A stretch of 39,870 nt of DNA from an uncultured beta proteobacterium (GTDB taxonomy: Bacteria > Pseudomonadota > Gammaproteobacteria > Burkholderiales > Rhodocyclaceae): NCBI GenBank assembly GCA_903848955.1, contig CAINHS010000027.1:1-39870 (forward strand). The letters run 5' to 3'. The position numbers were made by a program, and so were the translations under genes. This document shows, piece by piece, positions 7,923 to 17,512 of the stretch. How positions within the stretch are numbered: the stretch's first letter is position 1; every line of letters starts with the position of its first letter. The notes beneath the pieces are model-generated. The model worked only from the letters and a program-made list of their open reading frames with translations, had not been told where the DNA came from and did no database searches.

Positions 7923-8032
7923 GCGAGCCATCCGCAGCGCAGAACAAGCGGCCGGCGACGGCAAAAAGAGTCGGGCGCGCGCGGGCAGTTCTTCACGGCC
8001 GGGTTGTTTCGGCCACAGGCGATGCAGTTCAT
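7919..8032 (-). CDS. Possible Cys-rich microprotein
   Basis: A 37-residue open frame starts 7 bases after the end of the thiolase gene and ends in an ATGA overlap with the msrA start. The N-terminus reads MNCIACGRNN, giving a CxxC pair followed by further Cys at about 16, 24 and 33, and an Arg-rich tail. Nothing resembling a strong ribosome site precedes the ATG, although coupling to the thiolase stop is possible. It may be a zinc-binding microprotein or chance. I know of no family for it. Confidence 0.25.
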   Translation of the reverse strand: MNCIACGRNNPAVKNCPRAPDSFCRRRPLVLRCGWLA

Positions 8033-8038
8033 GTCGGC

Positions 8039-9247
8039 TTAGCAGCGCTCGATGATCAAAGCGATGCCCTGGCCGACGCCGATGCACATGGTGCACAGCG
8101 CGTAGCGGCCGCCGCTGCGCTGCAGCTGATACATCGCGGTGGTCACCAGGCGTGCGCCGCTCATGCCCAGCGGATGACCGATGGCAATGGCGCCGCCGTT
8201 GGGGTTGACGCGGCCGTCGTCGTCGGCCAGACCGAGATCGCGGGTTACTGCCAGGCCTTGTGCGGCAAAGGCTTCGTTGAGCTCGATGACGTCCATCTGG
8301 TCCAGTCGCAGTCCGCTCTGCGCCAGCAGTTTCTTTACTGCCGGGGCCGGGCCGAAGCCCATGATGCGCGGCGCCACGCCGGCGGTGGCCATCGCCACCA
8401 CGCGAGCACGGGGCGTCAGGCCGTGCTTTCCGGCGGCGGCCTCGGAGGCGATCAGCAGGGCGCAAGCGCCGTCGTTGACGCCGGATGCATTGCCGGCCGT
8501 CACCGTCAGTTCGGGCCCGTTGATGCCCTTCAGCCGGGCCAGTTGCTCCAGCGTGGTGTCGGGGCGCGGATGCTCGTCGCTGTCAAATATTTTCGCTTCG
8601 CCCTTCTTCTGCGCCAGCTCGACGGCAACGATTTCGTCCCTGAAAAATCCGGCGGCCTGTGCCGCGCCCCAGCGCTGTTGCGAGCGCAGGGCGAAGGCGT
8701 CCTGATCGGCGCGGCCGATCTTGAATTCAGCGGCGACGTTGTCGGCAGTTTCCGGCATCGAGTCCACGCCGTACTGCTGCTTCATCAGTTTGTTGATGAA
8801 GCGCCAGCCGATGGTCGTGTCATACACCGCATTGCTGCGCGAGAAGGCGCTGTCGGCCTTGGGCATGACGAACGGCGCCCGGCTCATGCTTTCCACGCCA
8901 CCAGCGATCATCAGCGCGGCTTCGCCGGCCTTGATCGCCCGCGCCGCGGTGCCCACCGCATCCATGCCGGAGCCGCAGAGGCGGTTGATGGTCGCGCCCG
9001 GCACATCGACCGGAAGGCCGGCGAGCAGGCCTGCCATGCGCGCCACGTTGCGATTGTCCTCGCCGGCCTGGTTGGCGCAGCCGTAAAGGACGTCCTCAAG
9101 CTGCGCCCAGTCGACCTTGCCGTTGCGTGCCATCAGGGCCTTGATCGGCAGCGCGCCGAGATCGTCGGTGCGGATGCCTGCCAGGCTGCCGCCGTAACGG
9201 CCGATCGGGGTGCGTACCGCGTCGCAGATAAATGCCTGTTCAGTCAT
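8039..9247 (-). CDS. paaJ: 3-oxoadipyl-CoA/3-oxo-5,6-dehydrosuberyl-CoA thiolase
   Basis: A 402-residue thiolase that releases acetyl-CoA from 3-oxoacyl-CoA intermediates of aromatic degradation. The acyl-carrying Cys91 lies in NRLCGSGMDA; the second active-site Cys is in CTMCIGVGQG, and the catalytic His in AIGHPLGMSGARL. Length and motifs fit the PaaJ/PcaF branch rather than general PhaA-type acetyltransferases, though PcaF of the beta-ketoadipate pathway cannot be excluded by sequence. The start ATG overlaps the stop of the PaaI gene (ATGA), and with PaaG forms a coupled minus-strand operon. Confidence 0.85.
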   Translation of the reverse strand: MTEQAFICDAVRTPIGRYGGSLAGIRTDDLGALPIKALMARNGKVDWAQLEDVLYGCANQAGEDNRNVARMAGLLAGLPVDVPGATINRLCGSGMDAVGTAARAIKAGEAALMIAGGVESMSRAPFVMPKADSAFSRSNAVYDTTIGWRFINKLMKQQYGVDSMPETADNVAAEFKIGRADQDAFALRSQQRWGAAQAAGFFRDEIVAVELAQKKGEAKIFDSDEHPRPDTTLEQLARLKGINGPELTVTAGNASGVNDGACALLIASEAAAGKHGLTPRARVVAMATAGVAPRIMGFGPAPAVKKLLAQSGLRLDQMDVIELNEAFAAQGLAVTRDLGLADDDGRVNPNGGAIAIGHPLGMSGARLVTTAMYQLQRSGGRYALCTMCIGVGQGIALIIERC

Positions 9248-9690
9248 TCTGTTTGGCTTTCCTCGAAGAAGTGGCCCTTGATGCGGGTGGAACGGCCGCG
9301 AAACACGGCAATGGTCTTGCCGTTCTGGTTCGTGACCTCGATGTCGTAAATGCCGCTGCGGCCGCCTTGATGACGGGCGCCGCCGCTGGCCGTGAGCGTA
9401 TCGCCGAGATGGGCCGGTGCGATGAAGTTGATGTCGACGCCGGCGGCCACCGCGCGGTGGTTGAAGCTGTTGCAGGCGTAGGCAAAGTTGGTATCGGCCA
9501 GCGCAAAAATGAAGCCGCCGTGGCAGATGCCGTGCCCGTTCACCATGTCCTGACGCACGCTCATGGTCACCGTGGCGCCGCCGGGAGTGGTGGCGGCGAT
9601 GGTGATGCCCAGACCGCGCGCGGCATGGTCGTCCGGCCACATGACCTCCGTACAGCGATCTGCAACCTGCTGCGGTGTCAGTGCCATCAT
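9244..9690 (-). CDS. paaI: Hydroxyphenylacetyl-CoA thioesterase
   Basis: A 148-residue hot-dog fold thioesterase. The motif NGHGICHGGFIFALADTNF contains the conserved HGG and catalytic Asp/Glu-region residue of PaaI proteins. In phenylacetate degradation PaaI hydrolyses stalled ring-hydroxylated CoA esters, recycling CoA. Both ends overlap neighbours by the ATGA device: the start with the PaaG stop, the stop with the thiolase start. This tight coupling supports function in the same pathway. Confidence 0.88.
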   Translation of the reverse strand: MMALTPQQVADRCTEVMWPDDHAARGLGITIAATTPGGATVTMSVRQDMVNGHGICHGGFIFALADTNFAYACNSFNHRAVAAGVDINFIAPAHLGDTLTASGGARHQGGRSGIYDIEVTNQNGKTIAVFRGRSTRIKGHFFEESQTE

Positions 9691-10475
9691 TTGCCCGTGA
9701 ACCCGGGGCTGCGTTTTTCCATGAAGGCGAGAACGCCTTCGCGGTAGTCATGACCGAAGCCCAGTTCCTGCTGCATGGAGCGTTCGAGTTCCAGTTGCTG
9801 TTCCAGGCTGTTGCCGCTGCTGGCGTAAAGCGCCCTCTTGGTATAGGCCAGTCCCCGGGTCGGCGCGGTGCTGAAATGAACGGCGAGTTTCTCGGCCTCG
9901 GCCATCAGCTTGTCGTCATCGACGCATTTCCAGATCAGCCCCCAGTCTGCAGCCTGCTCTGCGGAAAGCTTTTCGCCGAGCATGGCCAGGCCCATGGCGC
10001 GCGCCGTGCCCACCAGGCGCGGCAGCGCCCAGGTGCCGCCGGCGTCGGGCACCAGGCCGATCTTGCTGAAGGCCTGGATGAAGCTTGCCGAACGCGCTGC
10101 AAGCACCAGGTCGCAGGCCAGTGCGATGCTGGCTCCGGCCCCGGCGGCGACGCCGTTGACGGCGCAGATCACCGGCATTTCGAGTGCGCGCAGGCCCAGC
10201 ACCAGCGGCTTGTAGAAGGTCTCGATGCTGTAGCCGAGGTCCACCGGCTCGGCTCCCACGGCGACGTTGCGGTCGGACAGGTCCTGCCCGGCGCAGAAGC
10301 CGCGACCGGCCCCGCTCAGCAGCAGCACGCGGGCACCGCCGTCGCGTGTACGGGCCAGAGCGTCGCGCAGTTCGAGATGCATCTCGCCGTTGAAACTGTT
10401 GAGCCGGTCGGGGCGGTTGAGGGTGAGGCGGGCGATGCCGCCTTCGAGCGAGAAAATGATGTTCTGGTAATCCAT
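9687..10475 (-). CDS. paaG: Oxepin-CoA-forming isomerase/enoyl-CoA hydratase
   Basis: A 262-residue crotonase-fold enzyme, the length of known PaaG. In phenylacetate degradation PaaG isomerises the ring-1,2-epoxide of phenylacetyl-CoA to oxepin-CoA and later moves double bonds. The oxyanion-hole segments GAGRGFCAGQDL and NGVAAGAGASIALACDL are present, with the family-typical Asp/Glu region at SKIGLVPDAGGTW. The fold extends to a C-terminal ELGFGHDYREGVLAFMEKR, also typical. The gene lies 20 bases downstream of the PaaA-like gene. Confidence 0.85.
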   Translation of the reverse strand: MDYQNIIFSLEGGIARLTLNRPDRLNSFNGEMHLELRDALARTRDGGARVLLLSGAGRGFCAGQDLSDRNVAVGAEPVDLGYSIETFYKPLVLGLRALEMPVICAVNGVAAGAGASIALACDLVLAARSASFIQAFSKIGLVPDAGGTWALPRLVGTARAMGLAMLGEKLSAEQAADWGLIWKCVDDDKLMAEAEKLAVHFSTAPTRGLAYTKRALYASSGNSLEQQLELERSMQQELGFGHDYREGVLAFMEKRSPGFTGK

Positions 10476-10495
10476 GGTTCGGGTTCTTCGGGGGA

Positions 10496-11290
10496 TCAGT
10501 CGGGGATGGCCAGGCCGAGGCGCTTCAGCGCGGCGGCGGACTGCGCTTTCCAGTCGCCGAGCATGTCGGCGCTGCTGCGCCGGCGCAGGCCGTAGTCGAT
10601 GTAGATCGTGGCGTGAGCCGAATCGACGCGGCCGAAGGTGGCGGCGACGCGCGGATGCCAGTAGTCGACGGCCGCCTGCACGGCGGTCTTGCTGCCGCTG
10701 CGTTCGATCGCCTGGCTGACGCCGCTTTCGCCCAGCAGCGCATGCTCCCGTTCGCGCGGCAGGATTTGTGTGATGGCTTCGGCCAGCGGTGCGTAGGAAC
10801 TCTGTGCCATTTCGGCCAGCTGCACCGAGGTGGCGGCGCCCATGATCATGTTGAAGACGATCGCGTCTTCCCAACCCTCCAGCGGGTAGTGGAAGACATT
10901 CAGCCGCTTGTCGCCGCCGATGCGCCGGGTGCCGAGATCGACGTTGCGGTCCAGGCGCGAATCCCAGGCGTGGGAACGCACATACAGCGCCGGGTTGACG
11001 CCGAAGGCTTGCAGCAGCTTGAGCGCCATTTCGGCGTGTACATATTTTTCGGCAACGATCTTTGCCGCGACGATGCGCTCACGCAGTCCCGGTCCGCGGT
11101 TGATGAAGGGACAGAAGCCGGCAGCGCCCGCCAGCTCGGAATCGGCAAAGACCACGATCAGGCGCATCAGCTCGCTGCGGTAGGCGTTCGGCACCGCTTC
11201 GCCGCCACAGCGCAGGATATCCTCCACCGGTACGGTTATCCTGTGGCCGGCGGCGATGCGCTCGAGAAAACTCTTGTCCTGCTTCTGCAT
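10496..11290 (-). CDS. PaaA-like ferritin-fold oxygenase subunit
   Basis: A 264-residue protein resembling the phenylacetyl-CoA epoxidase subunits PaaA/PaaC. The start at 11290 is chosen over a GTG at 11302 because a GGAG lies 7 bases upstream. Candidate diiron residues are E52 (DSELAG), E81 and H85 (EKYVH), E160 and the E180-x2-H183 motif (REREH). The first motif is odd: PaaA has DExxH, whereas Lys82 occupies the Glu position here and the only Glu is one residue earlier. The WEDAIVFNMIMGAA and SSYAPLAEAI stretches also align with PaaA. No paaB, paaC, paaD or paaE lies nearby. It could be a distinct oxygenase, a non-catalytic subunit, or an accessory to a core epoxidase encoded elsewhere. Confidence 0.65.
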   Translation of the reverse strand: MQKQDKSFLERIAAGHRITVPVEDILRCGGEAVPNAYRSELMRLIVVFADSELAGAAGFCPFINRGPGLRERIVAAKIVAEKYVHAEMALKLLQAFGVNPALYVRSHAWDSRLDRNVDLGTRRIGGDKRLNVFHYPLEGWEDAIVFNMIMGAATSVQLAEMAQSSYAPLAEAITQILPREREHALLGESGVSQAIERSGSKTAVQAAVDYWHPRVAATFGRVDSAHATIYIDYGLRRRSSADMLGDWKAQSAAALKRLGLAIPD

Positions 11291-11482
11291 GTCTGGCTCC
11301 ACAATGTCTGCCCCTGCTCCTGATCCTGACTATAGATGCAATATTCCCGGAGCGGCAAGCGGATACAATATCACCAATCTCAAATATTGAATCTGCATCA
11401 AATTAATTATGACACAAATACAGCCTGCAGGATACAATCAAAATGTATCGCGTTATCATCCGCCCGCAACGGGGAAGTGTTC
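11291..11482. promoter_or_regulatory. Divergent AT-rich control region
   Basis: This 192-base gap separates the minus-strand paa genes from the plus-strand flavodoxin and is clearly richer in A/T than its surroundings. It contains a perfect inverted repeat GATACA-N7-TGTATC at 11431-11449 and a second one, CAATAT-N12-ATATTG, at 11366-11389; GATACAAT occurs in both. These look like operator half-sites serving two divergent promoters. No regulator gene is adjacent, and I cannot assign the sites to a known regulator. Confidence 0.55.
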
Positions 11483-11932
11483 ATGGCCAGCATTCTGATC
11501 ATCGTCGGCACCGAGTCTGGAAATGCGCAGATGTGCGCCGACCATCTGGCAGACAATCTGCCTGCTCTCGGCCATGAGGTGGAAGTGCTGGCCGAGGCCG
11601 ATGCGGGCAGCGTTGATCTCGGCGCCCACGAGGTCGTGCTGGTGTGTACGTCGACCCATGGCGACGGCGAGTTGCCCGACAACCTCATGCCGCTGGCCGG
11701 GCGCCTGCGCGGGGAAGGGCTTGATCTGTCGCATCTGCGTTACGGTGTCATTGCGCTTGGTGACCAGACCTACAAGGCGACCTTCTGCAAGGCCGGCAAG
11801 GACATCGATGCGCTGTTCGCCGCCTGTGGCGCGCGCAGGCTCGGCGAGCGACTTGAAATAGATGCCTGTACCCAGCCGTTGCCCGACGAGGAGGCGCTGA
11901 ACTGGGCACAGGAATGGGTAATGATGTTGTAA
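11483..11932 (+). CDS. MioC/CysJ-type flavodoxin
   Basis: A 149-residue single-domain flavodoxin carrying FMN. The phosphate-binding loop is GTESGNAQ (residues 9-16), the FMN ring contacts include TSTHGDGELPDN, and the third loop is LGDQTYKATFCKAGK. These motifs resemble the flavodoxin domain of sulfite and P450 reductases and MioC rather than long-chain FldA. GGGGAAG at 11471-11477 supports the start. It probably serves as a one- or two-electron carrier. Lying divergent to the PaaA-like gene and upstream of paaN, it may supply electrons to that oxygenase; a reductase partner is not in the window. Confidence 0.85.
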   Translation: MASILIIVGTESGNAQMCADHLADNLPALGHEVEVLAEADAGSVDLGAHEVVLVCTSTHGDGELPDNLMPLAGRLRGEGLDLSHLRYGVIALGDQTYKATFCKAGKDIDALFAACGARRLGERLEIDACTQPLPDEEALNWAQEWVMML

Positions 11933-12005
11933 TCGGGTGCAGCCGCGCCTTTGTCTGTTGTCCATAGCTAAAATAATCCAGCACTTCCCCCCCCGGAGAT
12001 TTGAA

Positions 12006-13667
12006 ATGCCCCATCCCATGTACGAGAAACATCAGGCAGTCTTGCAGCAGGCGGTTGCCGCGATCGAGACGCGCGCTTACTGGAGCCCCTATGCCGAGAG
12101 TCCGCGCGCCTACGGCGAGACCGCCATGGAAGACGGGCGCAAGGCGTTCGAGGCGTATCACGACGCGCAGTTCTACCTTGATCAGCCCGGGGTCATCGCT
12201 CGCGGCGGCGCGGAAGTGTCACCCTACGGCCTGCCGCTCAACATCTCCTACCCCCGCTGCAGCGCCGACGCCCTGATTGCGGCGGGCAAGGCGGCCATGC
12301 CGAACTGGGTCAAGGCCGGCGCCGATACCCGGGCCGGAGTCTGTCTGGAAATCCTGGCCTGCCTCAATGCGCGCAGTTTCGAGATGGCGCACGCCGTGAT
12401 GCACACCACCGGCCAGGCGCTGATGATGGCCTTCCAGGCGGCCGGCCCGCACGCTCAGGATCGCGGCCTCGAGGCGGTGGCATGCGCCTGGCGGGAAATG
12501 AAGCATGTTCCGGACAAGGCCCTTTGGGAAAAGCCGCAAGGGAAAAATCCGCCGCTGAAGATGGAAAAGAAATTCACCATCGTTCCGCGTGGCGTGGCCC
12601 TGGTGATCGCCTGCTCGACCTTTCCGACCTGGAACGGCTACCCGGGCATTTTTGCCAGCCTGGTGACCGGCAACGCGGTGATCGTCAAGGCCCATCCGAC
12701 GGTGATTCTGCCGCTCGCCATCAGCGTTGCCGTCGCGCGCCAGGTGCTGAAAGAGGCCGGCTTCGATCCGAATCTGGTCAGCCTGCTGATCGATGACGCG
12801 GCGATGCCCGTCGCCAAGGAGGTCGCCATGAGACCCGAGGTGCGACTGATCGACTACACCGGTGGCGCCGATTTCGGCAACTGGCTGGAACAGAATTGCC
12901 GCCATGCCATGGTTTATACCGAGAAGGCCGGCGTCAATTGCATCGTGGTCGATTCCATCGACGACTATCAGGCGATGCTGAAGAACCTCGCCTTCACGCT
13001 GTCCCTGTATTCAGGCCAGATGTGCACCACGCCGCAGACGATATTTGTCTCACGCGCGGGTATCAATACTGCGGAGGGACTGGTCTCCGCCGAGCAGTTC
13101 GGCCGCGACCTGGCCAATGCGGTGTCGACCTTGCTCAACGACCCGGCGCGAGCCGTCGAGGTGCTCGGCGCCATTCAGTCGCCGGCGACGCTGGCGCGCC
13201 TCGGGGCGGCTCACGATCTCGGCGAAGTCTTGCGCGCCTCGCGCTCGATACCGCATCCGCAGTGGCCCAAGGCACAGGTGCGGACCCCGCTGATCCTCAA
13301 GGTCGAGGTCGTCGACCAGCACGCCTACATGGAGGAACGCTTCGGCCCGATCAGCCTCGTGGTCGAAACCGCGACGACACGGGAAAGCCTGGCGACTGCC
13401 GAGCGCGTGATCCGCGAGCAGGGTGCGCTCACCTTGTCGTTGTATGCAAGCAATCCGCTGATAGTCGAGCATGCCGAGGAGATGGCCTTGCGCGTGGGCG
13501 TGGCATTGTCGATCAATCTTACCGGCGGAGTATTCGTCAATCAGTCTGCCGGGTTCTCGGATTTTCACGGCACGGGCGCCAACCCGGCGGCGAATGCCTG
13601 CCTGACCGACAGCGCCTTTGTTGCGAGTCGCTTCTTTGTGGTTCAGAGCCGGCGGCATGTGGCATGA
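12006..13667 (+). CDS. paaN: Phenylacetic acid degradation protein PaaN
   Basis: A 553-residue aldehyde-dehydrogenase-superfamily protein of the PaaN type, needed for the ring-cleavage stage of aerobic CoA-dependent phenylacetate degradation. The start at 12006 follows GGAG at about 11995. The nucleophile Cys340 lies in [10 protein letters not shown]; the region [25 protein letters not shown] is the cofactor-binding part. Unlike E. coli PaaZ, no separate MaoC-type hydratase domain is present, and the length matches the PaaN branch. The last codons overlap paaY by ATGA, so both are translated together. Confidence 0.85.
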   Translation: MPHPMYEKHQAVLQQAVAAIETRAYWSPYAESPRAYGETAMEDGRKAFEAYHDAQFYLDQPGVIARGGAEVSPYGLPLNISYPRCSADALIAAGKAAMPNWVKAGADTRAGVCLEILACLNARSFEMAHAVMHTTGQALMMAFQAAGPHAQDRGLEAVACAWREMKHVPDKALWEKPQGKNPPLKMEKKFTIVPRGVALVIACSTFPTWNGYPGIFASLVTGNAVIVKAHPTVILPLAISVAVARQVLKEAGFDPNLVSLLIDDAAMPVAKEVAMRPEVRLIDYTGGADFGNWLEQNCRHAMVYTEKAGVNCIVVDSIDDYQAMLKNLAFTLSLYSGQMCTTPQTIFVSRAGINTAEGLVSAEQFGRDLANAVSTLLNDPARAVEVLGAIQSPATLARLGAAHDLGEVLRASRSIPHPQWPKAQVRTPLILKVEVVDQHAYMEERFGPISLVVETATTRESLATAERVIREQGALTLSLYASNPLIVEHAEEMALRVGVALSINLTGGVFVNQSAGFSDFHGTGANPAANACLTDSAFVASRFFVVQSRRHVA

Positions 13668-14269
13668 AGGTCTATGAGATCGACGGCATCGTGCCGGTGG
13701 TTGATCCGACCGCCTATGTGCATCCGTCGGCGGTCCTGATCGGCGATGTCGTCGTCGGCGCCGGCGCCTACATCGGTCCCTGTGCCAGCCTGCGCGGCGA
13801 CTTCGGTCGCCTGTTCATCGGCGCCGGCGCCAACGTGCAGGATTGCTGCGTGATGCACGGCTTTCCCGGCAGCGACACCATCGTCGAGGAACACGGCCAC
13901 ATCGGGCACGGCGCCATCCTGCACGGCTGCATCGTGCGCCGCAACGGCATGGTCGGCATGAACGCGGTGGTGATGGATAACGCCGTGGTCGGCGAGTCGG
14001 CCATGATCGCGGCGCATAGCTTCGTCAAGGCCGGCATGGAAGTACCGGCGCGCATGCTGGCCGGCGGCGTACCGGCCAAGGTGATGCGCGAACTGACCGA
14101 GCTGGAAATGGCGTGGAAGGTGAAGGGCACCAGCGTCTATCTGAATCTGGTGACGCGCTGCCACGCCACGCTGAAGGAGGTCGAAGCCCTGACCGCGGTC
14201 GAGCCTGATCGCAAGCGGCTCAAGCTGCCCGAAGTCAAGACCCTGCAGGACACCCGGCGCGGCGGCTGA
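13664..14269 (+). CDS. paaY: PaaY-type hexapeptide-repeat thioesterase
   Basis: A 201-residue left-handed beta-helix protein of the gamma-carbonic-anhydrase-like family. Hexapeptide repeats run from about residue 15 to 150 (for example [20 protein letters not shown]), and metal-binding His residues occur in VMHGF and [12 protein letters not shown]. PaaY/CaiE proteins were shown to act as thioesterases that remove dead-end CoA esters during phenylacetate degradation. Translational coupling to paaN supports that role here. It ends 22 bases from the convergent glpK without an obvious terminator. Confidence 0.88.
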   Translation: MKVYEIDGIVPVVDPTAYVHPSAVLIGDVVVGAGAYIGPCASLRGDFGRLFIGAGANVQDCCVMHGFPGSDTIVEEHGHIGHGAILHGCIVRRNGMVGMNAVVMDNAVVGESAMIAAHSFVKAGMEVPARMLAGGVPAKVMRELTELEMAWKVKGTSVYLNLVTRCHATLKEVEALTAVEPDRKRLKLPEVKTLQDTRRGG

Positions 14270-14291
14270 TCCTGAGGCGGTGCGGCGCGGG

Positions 14292-15785
14292 CTAGAGCAC
14301 GGTCTGCGCCACGGCGTGTTCCCAGCGCTGCATCAGTTCGTCGGCACGGCTGCGTGGCATGGCCGGATGGAAGGTGCGCTCGACCTGCCGGTGCGCCGCG
14401 AGTTCGTCGAGCCCGGCGTAGACGCCGCAGGCCAGACCGGCCAGATAGGCGGCACCAAGCGCGGTGGTTTCAATGACTTCCGGCCGCACCACCGGAATGC
14501 CCAGCAGATCAGCCTGAAACTGCATCAGCAGATTGTTCACGCAGGCGCCACCATCGACACGCAGTTCGCTTACGCCGCCGCTCTCAGCCAGGTCGCGACT
14601 CATGGCGCGCAACAGCGCCGTGCTCTGGAAGGCGATGCTTTCCAGTGCCGCGCGGGCAATGTGAGCGATGCTGGTGCCGCGGCTGAGTCCGAGGATGGCA
14701 CCGCGTGCATCGGGCTGCCAGTAAGGGGCGCCGAGGCCGGTGAAGGCCGGGACGAAGATCACGCCGCCGCTGTCGGGCACGCTTGCGGCCAGATCTTCAA
14801 CGGCCGCGCTGCCCGTGATGGCGTGCAAGCCGTCGCGCAGCCATTGCACGACCGCGCCGCCGATGAACACGCTGCCTTCAAGGGCGAACTGCGGCGTGGC
14901 AGTGACTTGCGCGGCGCTGGTGGCGATCAGGCCGTTGCTGCTGGTCAGGCACTGTCCGCCGCTGTGCATGAGCATGAAGCAGCCCGTGCCGTAGGTGTTC
15001 TTGGCCAGCCCGGCGCCAAAGCAGGCCTGGCCGAACAGGGCGCTTTGCTGGTCGCCGGCGATGCCGCCGATGGCGACCGGTGCGCCGAACAACTCCGCTT
15101 GCGTATGCCCGTAGATGTGGCTGGAAGGATGCACCTCCGGCAGAACCTGGCGCGGAATGTCGAGCATCGCCAGCAAGTCATCGTCCCACTGGTTGCGATG
15201 GATGTTGAACAGCATGGTGCGCGAAGCGTTGCTGACATCGGTCGCATGCACCGCGCCGCCCGTCAGCTGCCAGGCCAGCCAGGAATCCACGGTGCCGAAC
15301 GCCAGTTCGCCGCGCCGTGCGGCATCGCGTGCGCCGGGATGCGTGTCGAGAATCCACTTCAGCTTGGTGCCGGAAAAATAGGCGTCGATGACGAGGCCCG
15401 TCCGCTCGCGCACCAGCGCTTCCAGGCCACGCTGCCGCAGCACCGCACACTCAGGCTCGGTGCGCCGGTCCTGCCAGACGATGGCATTGCACAGCGGCTC
15501 GCCGTTGCGGCGGTTCCATACCAGGGTGGTTTCGCGCTGGTTGGTGATGCCGATGGCGGCAAGGTCGGTGGCGCGGATGTGGCCCTTCTCCAGCGCTTCG
15601 CGGGCGGTGGCCAGCTGGCTTGACCAGATTTCCAGCGGGTCGTGTTCGACCTGGCCGGGGCGGGGAAAGATCTGGCGGAATTCACGCTGCGCCATCGCCA
15701 CAATCCGGCCCCGGGTGTCGAACACGATGCTGCGCGAGCTGGAGGTGCCCTGATCCAGGGCCAACAAAAAGCCAGGGTGGTTCAT
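14292..15785 (-). CDS. glpK: Glycerol kinase
   Basis: A 497-residue FGGY-family kinase that phosphorylates glycerol at the 3-position with ATP in the cytoplasm. The N-terminus has [16 protein letters not shown], the ATP-binding loop of the family, and the sequence continues with [23 protein letters not shown] and [13 protein letters not shown]. The ATG at 15785 has GGAG six bases upstream, and is preferred to earlier in-frame starts. Its length equals well-studied GlpK proteins. It is divergent to glpD; the 122-base gap between them must hold both promoters. No glpF transporter or glpR gene is nearby. Confidence 0.93.
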   Translation of the reverse strand: MNHPGFLLALDQGTSSSRSIVFDTRGRIVAMAQREFRQIFPRPGQVEHDPLEIWSSQLATAREALEKGHIRATDLAAIGITNQRETTLVWNRRNGEPLCNAIVWQDRRTEPECAVLRQRGLEALVRERTGLVIDAYFSGTKLKWILDTHPGARDAARRGELAFGTVDSWLAWQLTGGAVHATDVSNASRTMLFNIHRNQWDDDLLAMLDIPRQVLPEVHPSSHIYGHTQAELFGAPVAIGGIAGDQQSALFGQACFGAGLAKNTYGTGCFMLMHSGGQCLTSSNGLIATSAAQVTATPQFALEGSVFIGGAVVQWLRDGLHAITGSAAVEDLAASVPDSGGVIFVPAFTGLGAPYWQPDARGAILGLSRGTSIAHIARAALESIAFQSTALLRAMSRDLAESGGVSELRVDGGACVNNLLMQFQADLLGIPVVRPEVIETTALGAAYLAGLACGVYAGLDELAAHRQVERTFHPAMPRSRADELMQRWEHAVAQTVL

Positions 15786-15907
15786 CGAGATCTCCTGCGA
15801 CCGGGTCGAGGCGTGCAATAAACGCATACGCAACGGATACGCGCCGGATGTCATTATGATGTCTGTCGGTGTGGCAAGTCACGATCCGGCCACGAACGAG
15901 GAAACCC

Positions 15908-17512
15908 ATGAACGGAACACCTGCCGACAGATCGCCGGACGCGTCCGGGACTCCGGCCGGCGGCCAGCCGCCGGATTGCGACGTGCTGGTGGTCGGCGGC
16001 GGCATCAATGGCACGGGAATCGCCCGCGATCTGGCCGGGCGCGGCTGGCGCGTGGTGCTGGTCGAGCAGGACGATCTCGCCGCCCACACCTCGTCGGCCT
16101 CGTCCAAGCTGATCCACGGCGGCTTGCGCTATCTCGAGTACTACGAGTTCGCCATGGTCAGGAAGTCGCTGCTGGAGCGCGAAGTGCTGCTCAGGAGCGC
16201 GCCGCACATCATCCGCCCGCTGCGCTTCGTGATGCCGCACGAGCCGTCGATGCGCCCGCTGTGGTGGATGCGCCTCGGCCTGTTCCTGTATGACCATCTG
16301 GCGCGGCGCGACCTGTTGCCGGGTTCCGCCGCGATCGATCTGCGCCGTCACCCTGCCGGCGCTGCCCTGCAGGATCGCCTGACGCGGGGCTTTGTTTATT
16401 CCGACGGCTGGGTCGATGACTCGCGGCTGGTGGTGCTGAATGCCGTCGATGCGCAAAGCCGCGGCGCGCGCATCCATACCCGTACCCGCTGCCTTGCGGC
16501 ACAGCGCAGCGACACGAGCTGGCAAGCGACCCTGCAATCTGCTGACGGCAAACAGCGCACGCTGACGGCCCGCCTGCTGGTCAATGCCGCCGGCCCCTGG
16601 GCGGAAGTCTTCCTGCGCGACGTGGCGCGGGCCGATCATGGAGAAACACTGGCGACCCGCCACCAGCGGCTGGTGAAGGGCAGTCACATCGTCGTGCCGC
16701 GCTGTTTCGAGCATGACCACGCCTATGTCTTCCAGGATCCGGACAAGCGCATCATCTTCGCCATTCCCTACGAAGAGCGCTTCACCATGATCGGCACCAC
16801 CGACTCGGAGTTCAGCGGCGACCCGCGCACGCCCGGCATCGGCGCTGAAGAAACGGCCTACCTGTGCCAGCAGGCGAGCCGCTATTTCAAGCGGCCGGTG
16901 ACCCCGGCCGACGTGGTGTGGAGCTTCAGCGGCGTGCGGCCGCTGTTCGGCGACACCTCCGGCGCCCTCTCGGCCATCACCCGCGACTACCTGCTGGAAA
17001 GCAACACCGGTGCAGCGCCGCTGTTGAGCGTATGGGGCGGCAAGATCACCACCTACCGCAAGCTGGCCGAAGAAGCGGCCAACGGGATCGGCCGTGCCCT
17101 GGGCGATCCCCGTGCGGCATGGACTGAAAAGGCGCTCTTGCCGGGAGGCGACCTGCGCGCCTGGATCGGCGCTGCGCAGCGGCCGGACATCGATATCGAG
17201 CGTTTCATCGACGCCGTCCGTGCGCGCTATGCCTGGCTCGATCCGCTGCTGGCGCGGCGCCTGGCGCGTGCCTATGGCAGTCGCATCGACCTGGTGCTGG
17301 GGGATGCCGGGAGCCGCGCCGGTCTCGGTGAGGAAGTGGCGCCGGGTCTGTTCGAGGCCGAACTGAACTACCTGCAGCGCGAGGAATGGGCGCAGGAGGC
17401 CGAGGATGTCCTCTGGCGGCGCACCAAGCGGGGCCTGCACTGCAGCGCTGCCGAACGCCGGCAGGTCGCCGGCTGGATGGACGGGCCGCGCCCACAGACT
17501 CGGATTAAGTGA
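15908..17512 (+). CDS. glpD: Aerobic glycerol-3-phosphate dehydrogenase
   Basis: A 534-residue membrane-associated flavoenzyme that oxidises glycerol-3-phosphate to dihydroxyacetone phosphate and passes electrons to ubiquinone. The FAD motif is GGGINGTGIARDLAGRG near residues 28-44, followed by SSASSKLIHGGLRYLE, typical of GlpD. Substrate-binding segments include VKGSHIVVPR, PYEERFTMIGTTD and WSFSGVRPLF. The ATG at 15908 has AGGAA upstream; an earlier GTG at 15869 would add 13 residues without a ribosome site. An unusual Pro/Gly-rich 20-residue leader precedes the Rossmann fold. Confidence 0.93.
   Translation: MNGTPADRSPDASGTPAGGQPPDCDVLVVGGGINGTGIARDLAGRGWRVVLVEQDDLAAHTSSASSKLIHGGLRYLEYYEFAMVRKSLLEREVLLRSAPHIIRPLRFVMPHEPSMRPLWWMRLGLFLYDHLARRDLLPGSAAIDLRRHPAGAALQDRLTRGFVYSDGWVDDSRLVVLNAVDAQSRGARIHTRTRCLAAQRSDTSWQATLQSADGKQRTLTARLLVNAAGPWAEVFLRDVARADHGETLATRHQRLVKGSHIVVPRCFEHDHAYVFQDPDKRIIFAIPYEERFTMIGTTDSEFSGDPRTPGIGAEETAYLCQQASRYFKRPVTPADVVWSFSGVRPLFGDTSGALSAITRDYLLESNTGAAPLLSVWGGKITTYRKLAEEAANGIGRALGDPRAAWTEKALLPGGDLRAWIGAAQRPDIDIERFIDAVRARYAWLDPLLARRLARAYGSRIDLVLGDAGSRAGLGEEVAPGLFEAELNYLQREEWAQEAEDVLWRRTKRGLHCSAAERRQVAGWMDGPRPQTRIK

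Noticed and set aside
15786-15907. GlpR operator between glpK and glpD
   Set aside because: I could not find a convincing palindrome resembling the GlpR consensus in this gap.
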